A DNA stretch of 64,000 bases from Sphingomonas sp. Leaf33. GTDB taxonomy: Bacteria > Pseudomonadota > Alphaproteobacteria > Sphingomonadales > Sphingomonadaceae. The notes under the pieces are model-generated. The model was not told where the DNA came from and ran no database searches. It worked only from the letters and a program-made list of their open reading frames with translations. Below are positions 7,843-16,401 of the stretch, in pieces. Position 1 is the stretch's first letter, and each line of letters starts with the position of its first letter. A program made the translations under genes and the position numbers. The stretch covers positions 1,655,826 to 1,719,825 of the forward strand of contig NZ_LMLB01000001.1 in the NCBI RefSeq assembly GCF_001421785.1, given 5' to 3'.

Positions 7843-9891
7843 ATGCGCACCCGCATCCTCATTCTCGCATCCGCCGCGGTCCTCGGCGCGACCGCGCTGC
7901 ACGCCCAGCAGGACGTGCCGTCGGCCGCCCCCGCAGTGCCCGCGAAGACCGATGGTCCGACCTATGGCCGCTTCGGCTTCGACGAGGCCGGCATGGACCG
8001 CTCGGTCCAGCCGGGCGATGACTTCAACGCCTTTGCCAACGGCGACTGGCTGAAGCGCACGGCGATTCCCGTCGACAAGTCGAGCTACGGCATGTTCAAC
8101 GCGCTGTCCGACCAGTCGGAACTGCGCACGCGTGCCCTGATCGAGGAACAGGCCAAGACGTCAAATTCCAGGATCGGCTCGGCGTACAACGCCTATCTCG
8201 ACACCGCCGCGATCGAGAAGAAGGGGCTGGCCCCGGTCAAGCCGTGGCTCGACCGGATCAAGGGCGTGTCGGACAAGGCGGGCTACGTCCGCCTGCTGGC
8301 GGAGGCCGATCGCAACGGCGTGTCGGTGCCGTTCAACGCCGGCGTCAGCGCCGACGCGAAAGACCCGAACACTTATACGGTCGGGATGAGCCAGGGTGGG
8401 CTGGGGATGCCCGACCGCGACTATTATCTGAGCGCCGATCCGAAGCTCGCAGCGGTCAAGACCGCGTATCAGGCGCATATCGCCAGAATGTTCACGCTGG
8501 CCGGCGAAGCGAATGCCGACGCGCGCGCCAAGGCTGTCGTCGATTTCGAGACGCAGATCGCCGGCAAGCACTGGACTCGTATCCAGAGCCGCGACGCCGA
8601 CAAGGCGTATAACAAGATGACGGTGGCCGAGCTGGCGACGCTCGCCCCAGGCTTCGATTTCGCCGCCTATCTGAAGGCGGTCGGTATGCCGACGCAGACG
8701 GTCATCGTCCGCCAGCCCAGCGCCTTTACCGGCATGGCGGCACTGATCGGCGCAGCACCGGTGGCGGTGCTGAAGGATCAGCTGCTGATCCGCTCGCTCG
8801 ACGGCTTCGCCGCGGTCCTGCCGACGGCGTTCGACCAGGAACGCTTCGCCTTCTTCGGCACGACACTGACCGGTGTGCCGCAGCAGCAGGAACGATGGAA
8901 GCGCGCGGTCGCCTTTACTCAGGGCGCGCTGACCGACGACATCGCCAAGATCTACGTCGCGCGGTATTTCCCGCCGGAGACGAAGGCGGCCGCCGACGCG
9001 CTGGTGAAGAACGTCATCACCGCGATGAAGGCGCGCGTCGCCAAGCTCGACTGGATGACACCGGAGACGCGGACCAAGGCGGTGGCCAAGCTCGACGCCT
9101 TTACGCCGCGAATCGGTTATCCCGACAAGTGGCGCGACTATGCGAGCTTGCGGATCGTGCCGGGCGACGCCTTCGGCAACCAGTTGCGGTCATCGCAATG
9201 GTCGCACGACTACAACACCGCCAAGCTCGGCAAGCCCGTGTATCGCTGGGAATGGGGCATGACCCCGATGACGGTGAACGCGCAGGCCAATCCGACTTTG
9301 GTCGCAATCACCTTCCCGGCGGCGATCCTGCAACCGCCGTTTTTCGACCCGAAGGCCGATCCGGCGATCAACTATGGCGGCATCGGCGCGGTCATCGGGC
9401 ATGAGATCAGCCACCATTTCGACGACCAGGGATCTAAGTTCGACATCACCGGCAAGCTGACCCAGTGGTGGACGTCCGCCGACGTCGCCGCGTTCAAGCA
9501 GCGCACCGATGCGCTGGTCGCGCAGTATGACGCGTACGAGCCGCTGCCCGGCTTCCACGTCAAGGGCGGCCTGACGCTCGGGGAAAACACCGCTGATCTG
9601 GCCGGCCTCAGCGCGGCCTACGACGCCTACAAGATGTCGCTCGGCGGCAAGGCGGCGCCGGTCATCGACGGCTTCACCGGCGACCAGCGCTTCTACCTCG
9701 GCTGGGCGCAGGTCTGGCGGCGCAACTATCGCGAGGCGGCACTGCGCAATCAGTTGCTGACCGACCCGCATTCGCCGTCGCAGCAGCGCGTCTGGGTCGT
9801 CCGCAACCTCGACCCCTGGTATGCGGCATTCGCGCCCAAGCCTGGCCAGAAGCTGTACCTGACGCCGGAACAGCGCGTCCGCATCTGGTGA
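7843..9891 (+). CDS. M13 family metallopeptidase, copy 2
   Basis: Predicted 682-aa second M13 zinc peptidase with signal peptide (LILASAAVLGATALHAQ), zinc motif HEISH in IGHEISHHFDDQG and Glu ligand in GENTADLAGL. It is co-linear with copy 1 over its whole length and shares long identical stretches such as FTGDQRFYLGWAQVWR-type C-terminal blocks, so the pair arose by tandem duplication. GGAGAGG precedes the ATG at 7843. Both copies keep all catalytic residues, so neither looks decayed. Confidence 0.94.
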   Translation: MRTRILILASAAVLGATALHAQQDVPSAAPAVPAKTDGPTYGRFGFDEAGMDRSVQPGDDFNAFANGDWLKRTAIPVDKSSYGMFNALSDQSELRTRALIEEQAKTSNSRIGSAYNAYLDTAAIEKKGLAPVKPWLDRIKGVSDKAGYVRLLAEADRNGVSVPFNAGVSADAKDPNTYTVGMSQGGLGMPDRDYYLSADPKLAAVKTAYQAHIARMFTLAGEANADARAKAVVDFETQIAGKHWTRIQSRDADKAYNKMTVAELATLAPGFDFAAYLKAVGMPTQTVIVRQPSAFTGMAALIGAAPVAVLKDQLLIRSLDGFAAVLPTAFDQERFAFFGTTLTGVPQQQERWKRAVAFTQGALTDDIAKIYVARYFPPETKAAADALVKNVITAMKARVAKLDWMTPETRTKAVAKLDAFTPRIGYPDKWRDYASLRIVPGDAFGNQLRSSQWSHDYNTAKLGKPVYRWEWGMTPMTVNAQANPTLVAITFPAAILQPPFFDPKADPAINYGGIGAVIGHEISHHFDDQGSKFDITGKLTQWWTSADVAAFKQRTDALVAQYDAYEPLPGFHVKGGLTLGENTADLAGLSAAYDAYKMSLGGKAAPVIDGFTGDQRFYLGWAQVWRRNYREAALRNQLLTDPHSPSQQRVWVVRNLDPWYAAFAPKPGQKLYLTPEQRVRIW

Positions 9892-9964
9892 TTCGAGCCC
9901 GTTGGGGGCCGAGCGGCACGCGCGGCCCTTGACGCTCGGGGCAGGGGACGGACATGGGTGGTGG

Positions 9965-12352
9965 ATGGCTTCCATCGCCGATGTTTCCGTTCCCGCCGTC
10001 CCGTCCCACTGGCGGATCATCGCCGTCGCCGCGGGGTGTGGCCTGGCGGCTGCGCTGCTGATCCTGTGGCTGGTCGGACTGACCGTGGTGGCGGCAGGCT
10101 TCGCCGCAGCGGCATTGGTGATCGCCGGAGGCGCCGTCGCGGTCCGGATGCTGTTCCCGCCCCGCGCATCGGACATTGCCGAGCCGGACTGGACCGTCGC
10201 CAATGCGATCGCCGCGGTGGCGGCCGATGCCGTCGCGTTGACCGATCGCGCTGGGCGCCTGACCTGCGCGAACGACCGCTACGACCAACTCTTCCGCGGA
10301 TACCCTGTCCCGCCGAACTTGCCCGTCGACGCCGCCGAAACCGAGCGGCTCGGCCAGGCCGGACGCGCGGCGTGGCGCGACGGCGATGCGGTCGCGACCA
10401 TCCTCGTCAGCGGTGTACGGGTCGACGTGACGATCCGGCGCATCGGCGACACCATGCTGCTGTGGCGCTTCGCCGCGCGGGACAGCGCCGATGTGATCGC
10501 GACGACCACTGCGATGCTGTCGGGACCCGAGGGCGACCGGCTGGGAGAGGCAGGCGTCATGGCCGCATTGCTGTCGCCAGATGGCCGCGTCCGCATGGCG
10601 AACCGCGTGCTGCGCACCCGCGCGATGGGCCATGACGAGGGTGCAATCGAGGGACGGGACTTCGCGCGGTTCCTGATCACCGACGCGGCCGGCTTCGTGC
10701 GGTTCGAACGCGAAGGCCTGTCGGGCAATCCGCTGCGCGTCCTGCAACTCCCGCTGCTGCAGACCGACGACGCGCCGATGCTGGTCGCGCTGCTCGACGA
10801 GGAAATCCCGATCCCGGTGCCGGCGATCGGATCGAGTGCGGCAAGCCATGTCCGCAGCCTGGTCGCGTTGCTGCCGGTGCCGCTGGCGCTGATCGACCGC
10901 GATGGCCGGTTCGTCCACATGAACGACGCGTTCCAGCGCGCCGCCGCGGTCGATGTCACGGCGCCGCCGCTCTACCCGGGCGATCTGGTCGTGCGCGAGG
11001 ACAAGGGCGCGCTGGCCGATGCGATCCGCCGGTTCGGCGGGGGCGGGGGCTATGCCACGCAGCTGCCCGTGCGCTTTGCCGAGCGGCCCGACGAACCGGT
11101 GCAGGTATCGCTGACCGGTGCCCGCGGCCTTGGCGACGCGGCCGTCCTGATGGCGATCAAGGACAACAGCGAGGAAGGCCGGCTGAAGCATCAGGTCGCG
11201 CAGGCGACGAAGATGCAGGCGGTCGGCCAGTTGGCCGGCGGCGTCGCGCACGACTTCAACAACATCCTGACCGCGATCATCGGCCACTGCGACCTGATGC
11301 TGATGCGCCACACGCCCGGCGACAGCGATTACGACGACATCCAGCAGATCAAGACCAACTCCAACCGCGCGGCCGGGCTGACCCGCCAGCTGCTCGCCTT
11401 CTCGCGCCAGCAGACGCTGCGGCCGCAGGTGCTGCAACTGCCCGACGTGATCTCCGAAGTGTCGAACCTGCTGAAGCGCCTGCTGGGCGAGACGCTGGAA
11501 CTGGTGGTCCAGCACGGCCGCAACCTGGGGCCTGTCCGGGCCGATCCGGGACAGCTCGAACAGGTCGTCGTCAATCTGGCGGTCAATGCGCGCGACGCGA
11601 TGCTGGCGAGCCATCCCAACGGCGGCGGCGTGCTGACGATCGAGACGCTGGCGATGACTGCCGCCGAGAGCCGGCGGATGGACCACGACGTCCTGCCGGT
11701 CGGCGACTATACCGCGCTCCGGATTACCGACACCGGCACCGGCATCCCCGCCGATGTGCTGCCCAAGATCTTCGAGCCGTTCTTCACCACCAAGGAAGTC
11801 GGCAAGGGGACGGGCCTGGGCCTGTCCACCGTGTATGGCATCGTCAAGCAATCGGGCGGCTACATCTTTGCCGAGAACGTGCCGAGGGGCGGGGCGTCGT
11901 TCACCATCTACCTGCCGGTCCATTCCGCCGCGAGCGGCGCGGTGCCGCAGAAGGTGCCCGCCAAGCCAAAAGCCGGCGACACCTGGGGCTCGGGCTCGAT
12001 CCTGCTGGTGGAGGACGAGGACATGGTCCGCGCCGTCGCCGAACGCGCGTTGACGCGCCAGGGCTATAGCGTGCGCACTGCGGAGAACGGCGAAGTCGCG
12101 CTGGACGTGCTGGGCGATGGTCCGGCGCCGGACCTGCTGGTGTCCGATGTCGTGATGCCGTCGATGGACGGCCCGACCATGGCCCGCCGCGTCCGCGCAC
12201 GCTTTCCCGACGTGCCGATCCTGTTCATGTCTGGCTATGCCGAGGAGCAGTTGCGCAAGTCGATCGACCTGCCGAACGTCGCATTTCTACCCAAGCCCTT
12301 TTCGGTTCAACAGCTTGGTGAAGCGGTTCGGGACGCGCTCGCCGCGAAATAG
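9965..12352 (+). CDS. cckA: CckA-like hybrid sensor histidine kinase
   Basis: Predicted 795-aa hybrid kinase. Order: two N-terminal transmembrane helices (about 15-60), PAS-like sensor regions (about 75-400), a HisKA domain with the phospho-accepting H429 in GGVAHDFNNILTAI, an HATPase domain (NLAVNARDAM N-box, DTGTGIP, GKGTGLGLSTVYG), and a receiver domain with D728 in LLVSDVVMPSMDG. The receiver end GYAEEQLRKSID and FLPKPFSVQQL closely resembles CckA of Caulobacter, which phosphorylates CtrA and CpdR through ChpT. I used ATG 9965. The frame is also open from 9902. Function as cell-cycle kinase is inferred from family resemblance. Confidence 0.87.
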   Translation: MASIADVSVPAVPSHWRIIAVAAGCGLAAALLILWLVGLTVVAAGFAAAALVIAGGAVAVRMLFPPRASDIAEPDWTVANAIAAVAADAVALTDRAGRLTCANDRYDQLFRGYPVPPNLPVDAAETERLGQAGRAAWRDGDAVATILVSGVRVDVTIRRIGDTMLLWRFAARDSADVIATTTAMLSGPEGDRLGEAGVMAALLSPDGRVRMANRVLRTRAMGHDEGAIEGRDFARFLITDAAGFVRFEREGLSGNPLRVLQLPLLQTDDAPMLVALLDEEIPIPVPAIGSSAASHVRSLVALLPVPLALIDRDGRFVHMNDAFQRAAAVDVTAPPLYPGDLVVREDKGALADAIRRFGGGGGYATQLPVRFAERPDEPVQVSLTGARGLGDAAVLMAIKDNSEEGRLKHQVAQATKMQAVGQLAGGVAHDFNNILTAIIGHCDLMLMRHTPGDSDYDDIQQIKTNSNRAAGLTRQLLAFSRQQTLRPQVLQLPDVISEVSNLLKRLLGETLELVVQHGRNLGPVRADPGQLEQVVVNLAVNARDAMLASHPNGGGVLTIETLAMTAAESRRMDHDVLPVGDYTALRITDTGTGIPADVLPKIFEPFFTTKEVGKGTGLGLSTVYGIVKQSGGYIFAENVPRGGASFTIYLPVHSAASGAVPQKVPAKPKAGDTWGSGSILLVEDEDMVRAVAERALTRQGYSVRTAENGEVALDVLGDGPAPDLLVSDVVMPSMDGPTMARRVRARFPDVPILFMSGYAEEQLRKSIDLPNVAFLPKPFSVQQLGEAVRDALAAK

Positions 12353-12391
12353 CGCTTGGCCGTACCCACAATCTTTGCATATGGGCGTTGC

Positions 12392-12742
12392 ATGTCAGAC
12401 CGTTCGCGTATCCTGATCGTCGAAGACGAACCGCTCATCTCCATGATGCTCGAGGATTTCCTCGATGCACTGGACAAGGATGTCGCCGGCACCGCCGAGA
12501 GCGTCCCCGCCGCGTTGGAATTGATCGAAGCCGGCGGCATCGACGCCGCGATCCTCGACGTGAACCTGCGTGGTGGCGAACAGAGCTGGCCGGTCGCGGA
12601 TGCACTGGCGCAGGCGGGCGTGCCGTTCGTGCTGGCGACCGGTGGCGGCGACGGCGCGATCGCCGACGCACACAGGGGCCGGCCGGTGCTGGCCAAGCCG
12701 TTCACGATGGACGGGATCGAGAAGGCGCTGGCGGCGCTGTAA
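12392..12742 (+). CDS. single-domain response regulator
   Basis: Predicted 116-aa receiver domain without output domain. The acidic pocket is VEDEP near the N-terminus, the phospho-acceptor is D56 in AAILDVNLRGG, followed by the switch Thr in VLATGGG and the conserved Lys in VLAKPF. Such stand-alone regulators usually act in phosphorelays or by protein binding. It starts 39 bp after cckA on the same strand, so it is probably cotranscribed with it. Whether CckA is its partner cannot be told from sequence. Confidence 0.85.
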   Translation: MSDRSRILIVEDEPLISMMLEDFLDALDKDVAGTAESVPAALELIEAGGIDAAILDVNLRGGEQSWPVADALAQAGVPFVLATGGGDGAIADAHRGRPVLAKPFTMDGIEKALAAL

Positions 12743-12748
12743 TGCCCG

Positions 12749-12826
12749 GTGCTCCCGCGGAGGCGGGAGCCTAGAGCCGCAAGCTATGATTTACGTGACC
12801 CTGGGCTCCCGCCTTCGCGGGAGCAC
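12749..12826. repeat. palindromic repeat pair, class A
   Basis: Two 23-base arms, 12749-12771 and 12804-12826, are inverted copies with one mismatch. Each arm is itself palindromic around GCTCCCGC...GCGGGAGC. The same layout with a different core (ATCCCCGC/GCGGGGAT) is found at 63663-63757. It lies between convergent genes (response regulator and coiled-coil protein) and could act as a bidirectional terminator, though no T-run follows. Confidence 0.85.
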
Positions 12827-12834
12827 GTGAAGCG

Positions 12835-15123
12835 CTACGCCCGCAACCGCTCGATCGCCTGCGCCAGCGCGACGTACAGCTTGCCCATGTCGGACGACAG
12901 CAATGTCACCCCGAGCGGCGATCCGTCGCGCTGGGTCAGGATCTGACGCAGCATCGCTTCGAAATCGTGGATGTAGCGGTTGACGTGCTCGCGGAAATCC
13001 GGGTCGTCCTGATGCAGTCGTGCGATCTCGCGCGCTTCGCCCGCATCGAGCAGGCGGACCGCGCGGCGGGTGAAAACGCCGCGGTCGCCCTTAAGATACG
13101 CCGACCACGCGCTGTCGGCGACTTCGTGCGAGAAGGTCTTGGTAATGTCGATCGACGAGGAATTCAGCGCTTCGATCAGCAGCGACACGCGGCGCGCGAA
13201 ATTATCCTGATTGCTCGCTTCGCGGTCGGCGCGTTCGGCGTCGATCCGCGCCTCGATAGCGGCGGTCGATTCGGCGATCGTCATCAGTTGCTGCGACAGG
13301 CGTTCGGATGCGCGGGTTGCGGCCTCCACCGCGCCTTCCGACGCGTCGCGCAGTTCGGCGATGGGCTGGGGCAGGGCGCGCGCAAAGGCATCGCGGACGG
13401 CTGCCGCGCTCGCCGTCTCGATCGCGGTCGCGGCGTCGGGGATGACCCGCGTCAGGACGGCCCGCGCACTGTCCGCGGCGCGATCCGCCGTTTCGCGGAT
13501 GCGCGACAGCGCCTCGACCAGTTGCGGTGCGGCGTCCTCGGCGAAGCGGCGCGTCTTGGCGATGGCGTCGCCGACCACGCTGTCCATCGTCAGCGCCTTG
13601 TCCTGGCCGATATCGAGCGCCTCGGTCAGCGTCGCGGTGATCTCGGCCAGCTTCTCGCGTTCGGCAGTGACCAGCGAATTGACCGCCTCGACCGCGACAT
13701 GCGTGCTTTCGGCCGCAGTGACGAGCGCTAGCAGCTCCGGCTTGGCCGCACCGACCAGGCGGCGCGTATCGACGATCCGCTGGTCGAGCCGGGCGATCGC
13801 GTCGGGGAGAGTCTCGTCCAGTTCGCGCGAGGACGCATCCAGCGCGGTCAGCAATTCTTCGGTCGTGCCGATCAGCGTGCGCGCGGTCGCATCGCCGACG
13901 CGCATCGTCTCGGTCATCGCTTGCGTCGAGGCGGCGAGCGCGCTGATGGAGGCGGCCAGTGCCTGGCTCTTGGCCATGCCGTCGCCGTGCAGCCGGTCGA
14001 GCTGTTCGGCAGCGCCATCGGCGTTCAGCACCAGCGCATCGAACATCGCATCGCTCTGCTGCCGCTCGGCCTCGAGCTTCGCGGAGATGCGCGTCACGAC
14101 ATCCTCGACGGCGCCCAGGCGCGATTGCAGCGCGTCGGCACCGTCCCGCCCGGTCTTTTCCAGCGCGGCCTGGCTGGCGGCGATCATCGCGAGCATCGCT
14201 TCGCCCTGCGCGGCGATCCCCTTGCGGGCTTCGTCGATCGCGTCGGCCGCGCGGTCGAGCACGGTGTCGACCGATTCGCTCATCTGCGTCGCGGCCGTGT
14301 CGAGCCGCCGCGCCGCGGTTTCGGTCGCACTTTCGGTGCGCTGGACATGCGCGGACAGCCGCGCCGCGGCGCCCGAGGCGATTTCCTCCGCACTGCGCCC
14401 GCGTTCGGCCAATGCCGACAATTGCGTGTCGAGCGCGGCGGCGTGGGTGGACGCGTTCAGACCGACCGCTTCGATCGACTGCGCCATGCCGGTCCATTCG
14501 GCATGGGCCTTTGGCAGCGCGTCGAACACGTTCGCCAGCGCGCGCTCGGCGTTGGTCGAAGCCTGGATGATCGTGCCGCAGACATTGTCGAGCAACTGCG
14601 CTTCGGTAGTGATCTGCCCGCCGAGTGAGCGCAGCCGTTCGGACGCCGCATCGCCGATCTGCGACAGGATCGTCGCCTGTTCGGCGAGCGACTGGCGGTT
14701 GGCGGCGATGCGCTCGCCCAGCGCGGCGACGGTGCGCTCCAGGTTGGCGGCTTCCGCCCGCATGGTCCGCGCGGTCGCGCCGAAGCGGTTGGCTTCTGCC
14801 CGGCTGGTCCTGAGCGCCAGCAGGCACAGCACCGCGACCAGGGTAGGGACGACGCACAGCGCGGCGGCGAACTGGACGAAAGCGACCGGCGGCAGGGGAA
14901 AGGCGTCGCGCGCGAACCACAGCATCGCGCCGATCCAGGCGGCCGAGACGATGGATCCGAGCACGGGCAAGGCCCAGCCGAAGCGCTGCGGGACCGGGTC
15001 CTCCAGCGCGGCATAGGGATCGTCATCGACGTACCCGTCCTGCGACGCCAGGGCCGGAAAATCCCGAGCCAGTTCCTCACCCGTTGCCGGACGCAGATCG
15101 ATGATGCGCGAACCCCCGTTCAT
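12835..15123 (-). CDS. two-helix membrane-anchored coiled-coil protein
   Basis: Predicted 762-aa protein of unknown function. An acidic N-terminal segment (1-48) is followed by two transmembrane helices (about 49-70 and 80-104) and then a very long Ala/Glu/Arg-rich region (about 105-680) that looks like continuous coiled coil. A conserved-looking C-terminal tail contains HVNRYIHDFEAMLRQIL. No HAMP, methyl-accepting hairpin or ATPase motif is visible, so a chemoreceptor or SMC protein is unlikely. The architecture recalls polar landmark proteins such as TipN of Caulobacter, but that is only an architectural analogy. Start ATG 15123. A TTG at 15150 is possible. Confidence 0.75.
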   Translation of the reverse strand: MNGGSRIIDLRPATGEELARDFPALASQDGYVDDDPYAALEDPVPQRFGWALPVLGSIVSAAWIGAMLWFARDAFPLPPVAFVQFAAALCVVPTLVAVLCLLALRTSRAEANRFGATARTMRAEAANLERTVAALGERIAANRQSLAEQATILSQIGDAASERLRSLGGQITTEAQLLDNVCGTIIQASTNAERALANVFDALPKAHAEWTGMAQSIEAVGLNASTHAAALDTQLSALAERGRSAEEIASGAAARLSAHVQRTESATETAARRLDTAATQMSESVDTVLDRAADAIDEARKGIAAQGEAMLAMIAASQAALEKTGRDGADALQSRLGAVEDVVTRISAKLEAERQQSDAMFDALVLNADGAAEQLDRLHGDGMAKSQALAASISALAASTQAMTETMRVGDATARTLIGTTEELLTALDASSRELDETLPDAIARLDQRIVDTRRLVGAAKPELLALVTAAESTHVAVEAVNSLVTAEREKLAEITATLTEALDIGQDKALTMDSVVGDAIAKTRRFAEDAAPQLVEALSRIRETADRAADSARAVLTRVIPDAATAIETASAAAVRDAFARALPQPIAELRDASEGAVEAATRASERLSQQLMTIAESTAAIEARIDAERADREASNQDNFARRVSLLIEALNSSSIDITKTFSHEVADSAWSAYLKGDRGVFTRRAVRLLDAGEAREIARLHQDDPDFREHVNRYIHDFEAMLRQILTQRDGSPLGVTLLSSDMGKLYVALAQAIERLRA

Positions 15124-15208
15124 AAATGGGACACCTATCACGATTTCCAACGCATGACAGGGGGCAGCGGCAACCTTCCCTTAAACAGGCGACGATAGAT
15201 TTCAGGGC

Positions 15209-15502
15209 ATGGCATATGATCCCGGTGCAATCGACGCGACGCTGGCCGCCGCGGTGGGCGACGACCCCGCGTTGATCGCGGAGTTGCGCGAAGTGTTCCT
15301 CGACAGCGCAAAGGCCGGCGTGACCGCGCTGACCCGCGCCGAAGGCGCGGCGCAGTGGATCGACCAGGCACTGCGGCTGAAGGGCCTCGCGGCAAGCTTC
15401 GGCGCGGTACGGCTGATGGCGCTGGCGGGCGATGCCGCCAATGCGCCCGCCGGCGATGCCGAAATGCTGCGCAAGCTGCGCCGCGCGGTCGAGCGGCTCT
15501 AG
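15209..15502 (+). CDS. Hpt-like protein lacking the phospho-accepting His
   Basis: Predicted 97-aa helical protein that reads like a histidine phosphotransfer (Hpt) domain: DDPALIAELREVFLDSA at the start, then QALRLKGLAASFGAVRL. In active Hpt domains this second motif reads xHxLKGxxxxxGA. Here the His position is Leu55 (codon CTG at 15371-15373). The Lys-Gly after it is kept. It is divergent from the coiled-coil gene, with 85 bp between the starts. If the alignment is right it cannot carry a phosphate and may instead bind a kinase or receiver. Confidence 0.65.
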   Translation: MAYDPGAIDATLAAAVGDDPALIAELREVFLDSAKAGVTALTRAEGAAQWIDQALRLKGLAASFGAVRLMALAGDAANAPAGDAEMLRKLRRAVERL

Positions 15503-15789
15503 GTCGTAGGCTCATCAAGCGGGCGGTCCGCGATCGCTGGCGTAGCTAAGGTCACACAAAGGTCACGCTATGCCGATCGCTCATCTCCTTGCATACGGAC
15601 CGCCGGTGCAGCCGCGCGAAGCCGGCACAGGCGAGAGAAAATCAGCGATGAGAAAGAGCTGGTGGTCGACCTGTACGCGATGTTTTCCAACATTGCTCGA
15701 ACAAACGACTGAACGCGCGTCCGCTATCGCCCAAAAGCGGACCTCGAGAGGTTCGGCGATTTGAATTGCAGTCCGTTCGCGTGACAGTT
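15503..15789. other. intergenic region of lowered GC, no gene seen
   Basis: This 287-bp stretch has visibly lower GC than the surroundings, as does the gene that follows. Short open frames of about 60 codons exist on both strands but have no ribosome binding site and no protein-like composition. I see no integrase, tRNA or direct repeats that would mark an insertion. Confidence 0.4.
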
Positions 15790-16269
15790 CTATTCGCTGT
15801 CCTCTCGATATATGCGAGCGTAGTTCGCAAAATCGGTGTCGACCAAATCTTGTTCTATGACCTTTTTTGCGACATCGAAGTCCACAACCAAGCTACAAAT
15901 CTCCATCGTGCCACTGCCGATGCTTCCACCATCACAAGCGCCAAGACCGGTCCAACCTAGCGTCTCATTCATCCGGTCTTCCAACTGATGACGCTTGGCC
16001 AAGTCGTCCTCTGAACCCATTCCCTCAACTTGGTATTCAATCATTAGAACGGCATGGTCTTCCGGTCGCAAAGGATGAAATCCTCGCGCGACGCGCTCAT
16101 CGATTTCTTTCTGTATCGTATGTTCGGCCTTACGCAGAAAACTCGATTTGACGACCTTGGACTCGCCCATCGTTCCTAGCTGGCCCCAGTGAACTCTATG
16201 CTGGCCGGGAGACTCCTCCCACGTTTCCCAGTATTCCGTGCCTGCGTCGGAAGTTCGATACAGCTTCAT
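15790..16269 (-). CDS. WGR-like domain protein, probably acquired
   Basis: Predicted 159-aa soluble protein. The N-terminal part (KLYRTSDAGTEYWETWEES, then HRVHWGQLGTMGESKVVK) resembles a WGR domain, a small nucleic-acid-associated fold named for Trp-Gly-Arg, here Trp-Gly-Gln. The C-terminal half (about 70-159) has no motif I recognise. Codon use and GC are lower than in all neighbours, and flanking DNA is also low in GC, suggesting horizontal acquisition. No partner gene is adjacent. It could be an orphan immunity or DNA-associated protein. Function is unknown. Confidence 0.6.
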   Translation of the reverse strand: MKLYRTSDAGTEYWETWEESPGQHRVHWGQLGTMGESKVVKSSFLRKAEHTIQKEIDERVARGFHPLRPEDHAVLMIEYQVEGMGSEDDLAKRHQLEDRMNETLGWTGLGACDGGSIGSGTMEICSLVVDFDVAKKVIEQDLVDTDFANYARIYREDSE

Positions 16270-16401
16270 CCCATGCGTTCCCCAACTAACCCCTCTCGCC
16301 TTGTAAAAGGGCTAATCGGTAGGTCAACGTGGCATCCGCTTCCCACCCAGTATCGGCCATTCATTGCTATCGCCGAAAGCGAACGTGCAAAGGCTTACGC
16401 C

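Noticed and set aside
15570-15764. A 64-codon plus-strand open frame in the low-GC gap
   Set aside because: No ribosome binding site and a composition unlike real small proteins.
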